Assembly: GCA_023399215.1 (NCBI GenBank)
Contig: JAEWQJ010000016.1
Coordinates: forward strand, 48,312 to 112,311
Direction: 5' to 3'
DNA from: Methanobacteriota archaeon
GTDB taxonomy: Archaea; Halobacteriota; Methanosarcinia; Methanosarcinales; Methanosarcinaceae
DNA: 64,000 nucleotides
Positions 57,039 through 64,000 of the stretch are shown here, one piece after another (the first letter of the stretch is position 1; the number at the start of each line of letters is the position of its first letter). The notes under the pieces are model-generated. The model worked only from the letters and a program-made list of their open reading frames with translations, did no database searches and was not told the origin of the DNA. Position numbers and translations under genes: made by a program.

Positions 57039-57282
57039 CTTTCCGCAGATGTTCTCAAAAAAACAACAATTTTCCTGCTATCGGTTTTGGAGAATTTCTC
57101 AAAAATCTCTTGTTATTATCTCAACTGAAGCTTTGGGAAATCGAGTTGAAAGTTTTCATTGAAGGTAAAAATGCCGAAAATTGTAGGACATTTTAAAAAT
57201 ATATCTTTGAACATCACATGCAATTAGCAGAAAAAACGATAGCAGAAAAAATTGTGAAAATTGTAAGGACATCTGCGGAAAG
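57039..57282. mobile_element. MITE-like element, about 244 bp
   Basis: Perfect 14-bp terminal inverted repeats, CTTTCCGCAGATGT at 57039-57052 and ACATCTGCGGAAAG at 57269-57282, enclose non-coding DNA. The interior holds a near-repeat (GCAGAAAAAACGATA / GCAGAAAAAATTGTG). No transposase is present; an autonomous partner would carry the same ends. Confidence 0.65.
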
Positions 57283-57400
57283 AGAGTTGGATTCCTATTT
57301 TTGCTTATATACTCAAAATTCCTATGTCCTTGATACCTGCAAAATAGGTTGTGAAGCATAGTTTAATTGGCTCAGACCTCAGCCAACTAAAGTGAACAAG

Positions 57401-57925
57401 TCACTCGTTTCGTTTTGATATTTCTATCTCAAGAAGATATTTCAGAATAGAGCATATTACCTTAAGTTCATTTATATCATTGTCGTGATTCTCAACTTTT
57501 TTAAACTTATCATCGAAATTTTTAAACTTATTATCAAAGATTTCCAGTTTACTATCTAACCCTTTTATTCTATTGTCATAAGTATATATTTGCAAGCCAG
57601 CATTCTCAATTTTTTCAAATTTATTATCTAAATATTTAAGCTTATCATCGATATTTTTAAATTTATCATCAAAATTTTTAAGCCCGCCATCAAAATTTTT
57701 AAATTTATTATCAAAGCTTTCCAATTTACTATTTAAATATTTTATTCTATCGTTAAAATTATATATTTGTAAGCCAATAAATGCAAAGACGCTGATCCAT
57801 AAACATATAGTATCTTTGTTAAGAGAATTTATCACTTTTGGAAAGTTTATTGAGATTCCGCAGAATATTAGGGTATTGATAATAGTTGAAATATCAATTT
57901 TTCCACTCATTTCAGTACCCCTCAT
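57401..57925 (-). CDS. Membrane-anchored coiled-coil protein with FDNKFKNFDD repeats
   Basis: A 174-residue protein. Two hydrophobic segments near the N-terminus (TIINTLIFCGISINF, TICLWISVFAFIGLQIY) are followed by a long coiled coil built from an 11-residue-like unit (LDSKLEIFDNKFKNFDDKFK), repeated about ten times. An internal duplication (GLQIYTYDNRIKGLDSKLE and LQIYNFNDRIKYLNSKLE) is visible. Its start overlaps the end of the HEAT-repeat gene by 14 bp, so the two are translated together. Family unknown; a spacer or tether role is inferred. Confidence 0.7.
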   Translation of the reverse strand: MRGTEMSGKIDISTIINTLIFCGISINFPKVINSLNKDTICLWISVFAFIGLQIYNFNDRIKYLNSKLESFDNKFKNFDGGLKNFDDKFKNIDDKLKYLDNKFEKIENAGLQIYTYDNRIKGLDSKLEIFDNKFKNFDDKFKKVENHDNDINELKVICSILKYLLEIEISKRNE

Positions 57926-59276
57926 GTTTTAATTTTTGGTAAACAAAGAATAGTAGAGAAGTTATTATTGCTAGGTACGTCCATTCAGCACTACTATTTA
58001 TCATTTTGAATTTCAGTAATAGAAAATAGATAGCGGAAAACACAAATATGAACTTTATTAATAAATAAGTATTTCTAAAAAGGATATTTTTTCTTCCTAC
58101 TGAACACTCTTCTCCCACTACAGTTCTTCTGGCTCTTACTTCCTGTTGCTCAGCTTTTTCTCTAAATAAAAATTCTTCTCTAGCTTTTCTTCTTATTGAC
58201 TCTTCTTCTTTGGATGAGGCTTCTCTTCTGGCTCTTACTTCCTGTTGCTTAGCTTTTTCTCTAACTAAAGCTTCTATATCTTCCCTAGCTTTTCTTTTTA
58301 CTGACTCTTCTTTGGCTTTTTCTCTAACTAAATCTTCTTCTACAGCTTTTTCTCTGATATGTACTGTAGGTACTAATGAAATAATAGTAGATAGGATCTC
58401 ATATTGCTTTATTATATCTTTCTCAGACCTCATTTCTTCAATCCTATCCAGAATTTCTTTGTTCTCAGGAATTGGAGATATTTTAAGTTTTAAAACAGAA
58501 AGTAATTCTTCAATCCTTCTCTGTACTTGGTCTTGATCATTGCCTTCACAATTTTTAACCTTCCTATTAGTGTCTCTTATAATTTCTTTTGTTGAGACTA
58601 TTTGATAATCAGGGACTACTAGTCGTTTCTTTGGTAAGTATAAATATACATCATCAAGAGGATCGGTTAACCACCGACGCGGCACGTCACGGCCTTTATC
58701 TTTGGTTAGTTTAATTAAATTGTCCGATGCCTGTTGTTTGTCTGGCAATTGAGAGAACGTAGAACCAAGAGCTTCAGCAGCATTATACCTCACAATAAAA
58801 TTGTCATCATTAGTCAGTCTATGTAAATCATTCCAAGCTTGTCGTTTGTCCGGCACTTGAAAAAAAGCAGAACGAAGAGCTTCGGCAGCACTAGCCCTCA
58901 CAGAACTGTCTTCATCATTAACTGGTTTATGTAAGTCACTCCATACCTGTTGTTTATCTGGATTATCAGAAAACACAGAATCAAAAGCAGAGGCAGCCCT
59001 AAACCTCACAGAACTGTCTTCATCATTAGTTAGTCTAATTAAATCACTCCATGCTTGTTGTTTATCTGGAACTTCAGAAAAAGCATCACCTAGAGCCGAG
59101 GCAGCACTAGCCCTCACACCACTGCTTTCATCATTAGTCAGTCTATGTAAGTCATTCCATGCCTGTTGCTTATCTGGCATGAAAGAGAAGAAATTATTTA
59201 ATTCCTCTAACGCATGTATACGCTCTTTTGGATCATTGCTTAGGCATTGATTGTGAATTTTCTCTTGGTCGATCAA
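57912..59276 (-). CDS. HEAT-repeat protein with coiled-coil stalk and C-terminal membrane anchor
   Basis: A 454-residue protein (TTG start). Five repeats of about 36 residues (PDKQQAWNDLHRLTNDESSG, VRASAASALGDAFSEV) form a HEAT solenoid, residues about 25-205. A linker is followed by a KAxEExxxRKARE-type helical stalk (about 305-400) and two closely spaced membrane segments near the end. The N-terminal solenoid would be a cytosolic binding surface held at the membrane. Such HEAT proteins are expanded in Methanosarcina; no function is known to me. First gene of a two-gene unit with 57401. Confidence 0.75.
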   Translation of the reverse strand: MIDQEKIHNQCLSNDPKERIHALEELNNFFSFMPDKQQAWNDLHRLTNDESSGVRASAASALGDAFSEVPDKQQAWSDLIRLTNDEDSSVRFRAASAFDSVFSDNPDKQQVWSDLHKPVNDEDSSVRASAAEALRSAFFQVPDKRQAWNDLHRLTNDDNFIVRYNAAEALGSTFSQLPDKQQASDNLIKLTKDKGRDVPRRWLTDPLDDVYLYLPKKRLVVPDYQIVSTKEIIRDTNRKVKNCEGNDQDQVQRRIEELLSVLKLKISPIPENKEILDRIEEMRSEKDIIKQYEILSTIISLVPTVHIREKAVEEDLVREKAKEESVKRKAREDIEALVREKAKQQEVRARREASSKEEESIRRKAREEFLFREKAEQQEVRARRTVVGEECSVGRKNILFRNTYLLIKFIFVFSAIYFLLLKFKMINSSAEWTYLAIITSLLFFVYQKLKHEGY

Positions 59277-59425
59277 CTGCCAAACACCACAAATATAATA
59301 AAAGGTAATGGTTAAAAATTTTCCTTTTTGGTTTTAAGAGTAGAGAATAAAGTTCTGCTATAAAACCTATGTATTCTGAATACATAACTTTAAAAAGAGT
59401 GAAAATTAGTGAACTACTGATTAAT

Positions 59426-59745
59426 TTATACTTCATCTAGGTATTTCTGCAGCTTATCCGCAAGTTTGCCAATATGAATACCATCAACAAATGCATGATG
59501 AGCCTGGACTGCAAACGGCATCATAAATTTGCCTTCTCGTTCTTGATATTTCCTCAATCAAATATGGGCTGCGCTTTTTCCCTGTTTCCAAAATCCGTGT
59601 GCGAAATATGCGTAAATGTTATCCACGGCAAGGCAGAGAATTGATATACATCACTTTCTACAGGTCCTGTAAAATGTTCTTTTTGATTTTCTGCCTTTAC
59701 AGTTGCCAATTGTACAAACTTCTCAATCGTGTCTTTGTAACAGCA
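59426..59745 (-). pseudogene. Chloramphenicol-acetyltransferase-family C-terminal remnant
   Basis: On the minus strand the frame runs DTIEKFVQLATVKAENQKEH, ESDVYQFSALPWITFTHISH, then after a stop and a shift MPFAVQAHHAFVDGIHIGKL, ADKLQKYLDE. HHAFVDGIHI is the active-site motif of the family (HHxxxDG) with the catalytic His. The N-terminal third is missing. Confidence 0.8.
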
Positions 59746-59824
59746 AATATAAAAGTCTTAAAATTAAAATATCTCAATAAGAACTCAATTTTCTTTTTCA
59801 ACGTTCAGGAAACCTGCATAATAT

Positions 59825-60955
59825 ATGACAAACGTACTGACTCTAACACCAGGAACATTTCTTCAGAGTAGTTTTGATAAAGTCGGCGATGGCCGTAAAT
59901 ATGAAGAAGTAGAGCTCAAAACAACGGGAACGAAGACAACATTTACGGCCAAAACTCCTATTCAGCTACATCCTGGCACGACCATAACTGGAGATGAAAA
60001 AGCAATCATCCAGCTAATACCATATGCTTCAACGTGCCTCTGGAAGCCACAGGTACCAGTTTTCAGTTTCTCTGGTGAAAATTATCTGTTTGAAGGGTTC
60101 ACGTTTGATGGGCTGGCTGATAAGCAGAATGTGCTTCATGGGAAAGGTTACCATAATCTATTTGGAGGAAACAGGGCTTCAAAAGTCAAAATCCAGAACG
60201 TGAAAATTCAAAATTCAAATGGTGATGGTGTCAGGATTTTAGACTCCAGAGATGTAACCGTCTCTGGAAACAAAATATACGGCATCGGACATGATGGTTT
60301 CTATTGTGAAAGGTGTGTTGACGTAGAAGCTTCAGGAAATGAGATCTATACAAGGATTAATTCAGGCCTTCGCTCTAAAGGTTCCAGGAATGTAATTTTC
60401 CGAGACAACATAATAAAAAGCACTAAGAAATACACACCTCGTACAGGTCCAGGCATTCAAGTTGAAAACTCCAGGGCAAATGAATCTACATCGAATGTCC
60501 GGATACTCAACAACGTTATTGATGGGTGTCAGGGTCCAGGGATCTGGGCGGCTGGTCATACTGCACCTGCCTTGGATGCAGCAACCGGACTTACAATTAA
60601 AGGAAATACCATAACAAACTGCGGGCAGATGCCTGTATTTAAAGACAAAGAAACTGCTGATAGACTTTCATCTGTCGCTGGAATATGCCTGGATGGGTGG
60701 ACAGAGGCAGACATTCAGGAAAATGTCCTGGATGGTAACTGTAACGGTATCCGAATAGGGACCTACATAACTACTTCTTCAGGATCCGGGTATGTTGTGC
60801 ATCTTACAGGCAATGAAATAAAAAATACTGTGGCTCCTTTTAATAGGGATGCATATGCAGGGTATGCAATCGCTGTTACGGTGCCTGATAAATTCAATGT
60901 TATAAGTGAAGGAAACACGTTCAGCGGAAACTTAAAAAATGTCTTTGGAATTTAA
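59825..60955 (+). CDS. Right-handed beta-helix protein without signal peptide
   Basis: A 376-residue protein. The start MTNVLTLTPGTFLQSSFDKV goes straight into strands; repeats of about 22-25 residues (VKIQNVKIQNSNGDGVRILD, SRDVTVSGNKIYGIGHDGFY, VDVEASGNEIYTRINSGLRS, NVIFRDNIIKS) build a pectate-lyase/periplasmic-copper-binding-like parallel beta-helix to about residue 330. No signal peptide or anchor is visible, unusual because Methanosarcina beta-helix proteins are normally secreted. It could be exported by another route, or be cytosolic or phage-derived. Catalytic residues are not identifiable by eye. Confidence 0.75.
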   Translation: MTNVLTLTPGTFLQSSFDKVGDGRKYEEVELKTTGTKTTFTAKTPIQLHPGTTITGDEKAIIQLIPYASTCLWKPQVPVFSFSGENYLFEGFTFDGLADKQNVLHGKGYHNLFGGNRASKVKIQNVKIQNSNGDGVRILDSRDVTVSGNKIYGIGHDGFYCERCVDVEASGNEIYTRINSGLRSKGSRNVIFRDNIIKSTKKYTPRTGPGIQVENSRANESTSNVRILNNVIDGCQGPGIWAAGHTAPALDAATGLTIKGNTITNCGQMPVFKDKETADRLSSVAGICLDGWTEADIQENVLDGNCNGIRIGTYITTSSGSGYVVHLTGNEIKNTVAPFNRDAYAGYAIAVTVPDKFNVISEGNTFSGNLKNVFGI

Positions 60956-61063
60956 TTAGAAATAGGTTTTTGGGACAAACAGGTTTTGGGACGAGTACAG
61001 TAAAACAATAAAGCGCATTAAAACAATAAAAATGAAGATATCCCTAATAAAATGATACATACT

Positions 61064-61132
61064 GGATCTAGTAGACAATAATATCTGGATTTAGTAGACA
61101 ATAATATCTGGATTTAGTAGACAATGATGAAA
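61064..61132. repeat. 23-bp tandem repeat, three copies
   Basis: GGATTTAGTAGACAATAATA-type units start at 61064, 61087 and 61110. The spacer 60956-61548 has no convincing gene. Confidence 0.9.
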
Positions 61133-61548
61133 ATTTTGTTACCGATGTCATTGACAGTACAATCCGCATTTTTAAGCTTTCTGTAGATTTCGCAGTAGCG
61201 CTTGTTACAAGCTTTTGTGCATATGTATCCGGAACATCTTAAAGCATATTCACAGCTGATATCTAACATATATATCCCTTTTACACTTCAGTGTCCCTAC
61301 TTTATTTTCAAGCCTATCATAAAGCTCAAAATTACTTATCTGATTTACTTATCTAATGCTCAAATTTTAAAAAGAAAACAGCACAACTGGCTAATGTAAA
61401 AATTTAAACATCAGCCAGTTAAAATTTGTTTTAGTTATATTCAACTTTTAACTACAGTTATACGTTTTTATTGCGAATACCAATAGTTCGAGTTTGGGGT
61501 GTAAATACTTAAACATCAGCCGGTTAGGATTATTGTCTTTTTTCTGCT

Positions 61549-61953
61549 TTAGCGGTAGCATTTATGATAATTGTTGTAAAAATTGCAATAACCTCTGTAC
61601 CAGCCGTTATATTTTGAATACCAGCCGTTATATTTTGTCAACCACATCATATACATTTTGTGCCAGTTGTCATAAGATTTGTCGTGTTTTTTGTGGCTCC
61701 ACTCATTCTTTTGTCGATCCCAGTCTTTCTTTTGTCGGTCCCAATTGTTCTTCTGGCGGCCCCAATCATTTTTTTGCCTGTCAAAATCATTTTTTTGGCG
61801 AGCCCAATTGTTTTTGTTTTTGTCCCAAATATTCTTATTTCCGTCGATCTTCTTATTATTAGCCACCGGAGCTGCGCTTACTGACGCAACTGTTACTGAC
61901 AGTACAAAACAGACTGCCAGGAAAATTCCCAATATCTTTTTCATTTTCAACAT
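61549..61953 (-). CDS. Small secreted Trp/Lys/Gln heptad-repeat protein
   Basis: About 134 residues from ATG 61953 (GGAG eight bases upstream). After a clean signal peptide (ILGIFLAVCFVLSVTVASVS, cleavage near SAA) comes Asn/Lys-rich sequence and then a 7-residue repeat D-R/W-QKN-D-W (NDWGRQKNNWDRQKKDWDRQ). A Tyr/Trp-rich tail follows (KYNGWYSKYNGWYRGY). It is strongly basic with a very high Trp content. No known family; surface adhesive or polymer-binding behaviour is speculation. Leader and repeat suggest a real, expressed gene. Confidence 0.7.
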   Translation of the reverse strand: MLKMKKILGIFLAVCFVLSVTVASVSAAPVANNKKIDGNKNIWDKNKNNWARQKNDFDRQKNDWGRQKNNWDRQKKDWDRQKNEWSHKKHDKSYDNWHKMYMMWLTKYNGWYSKYNGWYRGYCNFYNNYHKCYR

Positions 61954-62261
61954 ATACCTCACTCCAAATATCTGCTGTTCAGATAGCCTTACTTTATTTT
62001 CTTAATTACTTCGCTGATTGGTCTCAGCTTGACAATCCTAACATGACCCAGATAAAATATAAGCATACTTATAAATAAGAATATATAAAAGTGAATTTTA
62101 TTAATTAAAAAACAGTTTTTAAACGGTTAATAATCAAAATAACTATTTTTAAACGTTTAAATTATAAAATAATACATAAAAATAGATAATTCGTAAAATA
62201 AAGGTTTTAAAACTCTTATTTTATTATCGTTCTTTTACATAATCAAAGTTGCGCTGGCGCA

Positions 62262-62450
62262 CCCCGCTGCAAGCAACGAGTTATGTTTGTGCCACCGCTC
62301 TAAATTCCGTTATAGAAAATAATAACCCTAAACAATTTAGTTTTGAGTAGAAGTTAATAACCGAAAAATGGAATTGATAAATTATATAATCATCAACGGT
62401 TACTGGAGAAGTTTCCATCCTCGCAGCAAGCTAGCGGGGTATTCAACTGA
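62262..62450. other. IS605-like end remnants in a 0.8-kb spacer
   Basis: GCACCCCGCTGCAAGCAACG at 62275 and GCAGCAAGCTAGCGGGGTAT at 62427 resemble the two halves of a hairpin (CCCCGCTxxAAGCxxxGGGG) common at insertion-sequence ends. No transposase lies between them. The surrounding 61954-62748 spacer contains no other feature. Confidence 0.3.
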
Positions 62451-62748
62451 ACTCAGTTTTTTCTGCTGATCTAACCTAAGGTCTTAAAGAAATCAACTTC
62501 AATGCACAACTACACACATTAAAAAATATGTTATCAATGTCAGTCAGTTCATTTTCGAAAAATTTATATTCGGCTGATATTTATATATCCTGTGTAATAG
62601 TGAGATCAGCGGAATATGTCAAAAATATCTGCTATTTAATTGCTCTATTTTGCAAACAAAAGCATAATATGGCTTTTTGAAACCCTATTGCAAAATAACT
62701 TCCAGCAAAACAAGAATTGAAACAATAAAAAACGAAGGAGGAAAATAT

Positions 62749-62886
62749 ATAGAAAGAAATGAAGATGCCTGGGATAAGGAACTTAAACCAGACATGAAAC
62801 ACTATCGAGGCTGGCATTTGATAGTTCTGGTCCTTCTTATGCTTGTCAACGTATATATAGAAATTAAATGGCTTTTCTTTGGGTGA
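62749..62886 (+). CDS. Small membrane protein with anomalous ATA start
   Basis: A strong AAGGAGGA (62735-62742) sits seven bases before an in-frame ATA at 62749. From it the frame reads ERNEDAWDKELKPDMKHYRG and a membrane helix (WHLIVLVLLMLVNVYIEIKW) ending LFFG, 45 residues. The first in-frame ATG is only at 62791 (31 residues), and the long upstream frame begins at a TTG (62677) without a ribosome-binding site. A mutated ATG is the simplest reading. Confidence 0.4.
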   Translation: MERNEDAWDKELKPDMKHYRGWHLIVLVLLMLVNVYIEIKWLFFG

Positions 62887-62891
62887 CTACT

Positions 62892-62911
62892 CCCCTCACT
62901 GAAGTGAGGGG
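62892..62911 (-). ncRNA. Hairpin at the end of tnpB, probable reRNA (omega RNA) stem
   Basis: CCCCTCAC TGAA GTGAGGGG forms a perfect 8-bp stem across the tnpB stop. TnpB guide RNAs are encoded across the 3' end of tnpB and the element's right end, with the guide taken from the flanking DNA, here below about 62886 on the minus strand. The exact boundary is not determinable by eye. Confidence 0.4.
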
Positions 62912-64000
62912 CATCTTCCGATTTTACGGTCAGATTGTAATCCCAATCTGAGAATATTTATAGCAGCATTAAGATCACGGTCAATAGATAATCCACAGAA
63001 AGGACAGTTATGTACCCTTTCTGAGAGGTCTTTTTTTACCAACATTCCACAACCTGAGCACATTTGAGACGTATTTTTAGGGTTAACAAGTATTACTTTT
63101 CTACCAGCATTTTCAGCTTTGTAGGAAGTATAAGTTACAAGCTTACTCCAAGCTGCATCAAGAATATGTTTTGCCAGATTGTGATTTTTTGTCATGTTCT
63201 TAATGTTAAGATCTTCAAAACAGATAATACCGTAATTATCTACGAGCTGCTTACTGAGTTTTTGAGTAAAGTCTTCTCTTTTATTATCAATTCTTTCATA
63301 AACTCTACACAATGTTTTAAGGCATTTTTTTCTTTCAGGAGTTCCTTTTTCAGCCTTTGAAAATCGTCTGTTTGCTTTTGCGAGTGCTTTTTCTTCTTGA
63401 ATGTAGAATCTAGGATTTGGTACAAAAGTACCATTTGATAAGGTAGCAAAAGAAAGGATTCCTACATCAATACCTACTGCTTTGTCTGTATGTTCAAGAG
63501 GCTGATAAGAATCGTTATCGGTAAGGATTGATACAAACCATTTTTGTGTTGAGGTTTTTCTAATAGTTATTCTTTTAATGTCCCCTTCAAGTGGTCGATG
63601 TAACTTGATTTTAATATCCCCAATTTTGGAGAGGGTTAATATATTTTCATTTAAGGAAAATCCAGATTGCAGGTAAGTAATACTATCATACCAACCTTTA
63701 CCTTTAAATCTAGGATATCCCGGTTTCTCCCCTGCTTTAACTCTACGGAAAAACGCTTGAAATGCAAGATCTACTCGCATAGTTACATCTTGAAGAGTAT
63801 GAGAATGAACAGTTTTGAGTTCTGGTTTATCTTTCTTCCAGATAGGAATCATTTTTTTAGAATCATAATAGCTGATTCTTTTTTGTTCAGATTCCCATGC
63901 ATTCTTCCTTAATGCCAAGGTTTCATTATAGACCCATCTACAGAGTTCCAGAGTCTTATTTAACTTTGTAATCTGTGATTTTGTTGGGTAAATTCTATAA
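62896..64000 (-). CDS. tnpB: TnpB, RNA-guided nuclease of IS605/IS1341-type element (5' truncated by window)
   Basis: At least 367 residues; the frame is open to the window edge, with YRIYPTKSQITKLNKTLELC before the TTG at 63918. The N-terminal helical/WED part is followed by RuvC with GIDVGILSFATLSNG (catalytic Asp), ICFEDLNIKNM (Glu), and DRDLNAAINIL (Asp) after the zinc finger CSGCGMLVKKDLSERVHNCP, FCG. All three catalytic acids are present, so it may be active. TnpA is not in the window; whether it lies to the right is unknown. The element sits against the stop of the small gene at 62886. Confidence 0.92.
   Translation of the reverse strand, partial: YRIYPTKSQITKLNKTLELCRWVYNETLALRKNAWESEQKRISYYDSKKMIPIWKKDKPELKTVHSHTLQDVTMRVDLAFQAFFRRVKAGEKPGYPRFKGKGWYDSITYLQSGFSLNENILTLSKIGDIKIKLHRPLEGDIKRITIRKTSTQKWFVSILTDNDSYQPLEHTDKAVGIDVGILSFATLSNGTFVPNPRFYIQEEKALAKANRRFSKAEKGTPERKKCLKTLCRVYERIDNKREDFTQKLSKQLVDNYGIICFEDLNIKNMTKNHNLAKHILDAAWSKLVTYTSYKAENAGRKVILVNPKNTSQMCSGCGMLVKKDLSERVHNCPFCGLSIDRDLNAAINILRLGLQSDRKIGRCPSLQ

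Noticed and set aside
59599..59871. 90-codon plus-strand frame
   Set aside because: Antisense to the chloramphenicol-acetyltransferase remnant, which explains the sequence better.
1..64000. tRNA or rRNA genes
   Set aside because: No GGTTCRAATCC-type T-loop in a plausible cloverleaf was found by eye; a tRNAscan run would settle it.

Overview
The window looks like chromosomal DNA of a Methanosarcina-type methanogenic archaeon. The evidence is the A+T-rich, minisatellite-laden spacers, archaeal-style promoters and the gene content: CDC48-type AAA ATPase, AmrS-type radical SAM enzyme, MASE3 histidine kinase, secreted PKD, YVTN and beta-helix proteins, IS605-group TnpB, DUF2769, an AnfO-like protein and duplicated Tat translocase subunits. 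No rRNA, tRNA or CRISPR array was found by eye.

Region 1 (0-14 kb) is an accessory zone of small metabolic enzymes (two nitroreductases, an alpha/beta hydrolase, GNAT and DJ-1/PfpI proteins, a TetR regulator). It is littered with broken genes: pieces of LCMT/TcmP-family methyltransferases beside two intact ones, a serine hydrolase, an alpha/beta hydrolase and an FMN reductase. Region 2 (14-21 kb) holds sparse genes (PKD protein, acyltransferase 3, a zinc-ribbon membrane protein) embedded in structured, repeated non-coding DNA.

Region 3 (21.2-28.2 kb) is the most notable: a tightly overlapping four-gene minus-strand operon. In transcription order it encodes a secreted, C-terminally anchored protein; a 1066-residue FtsZ/tubulin-like protein; a membrane-anchored P-loop GTPase; and a single-pass protein with an Asn/Ser/Thr-rich tail. 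It matches a predicted FtsZ-like membrane-remodelling system rather than FtsZ itself.

Region 4 (28-41 kb) has a tandem PAS protein, a DUF2769 protein with an unusual start, an AnfO-like protein, a PrsW-like protease, CDC48, a papain-family secreted protease with three PKD domains, and a YgjP-like metallopeptidase. Region 5 (41.6-49.3 kb) has two TatC and two TatA genes, a NUDIX hydrolase, AmrS and an O-methyltransferase. Region 6 (49.8-56.4 kb) has a MASE3-PAS histidine kinase, a DUF362 ferredoxin protein, and RsgA with a decayed duplicate. Region 7 (56.6-64 kb) has a membrane HEAT-repeat/coiled-coil gene pair, a chloramphenicol-acetyltransferase remnant, a beta-helix protein, a Trp/Lys-rich secreted protein, and a TnpB gene that runs off the right edge.

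Almost every spacer contains a short tandem array of its own unit length (12-46 bp). Several MITE-like inverted-repeat elements are also present. All identifications are by reading motifs; no database search was run.
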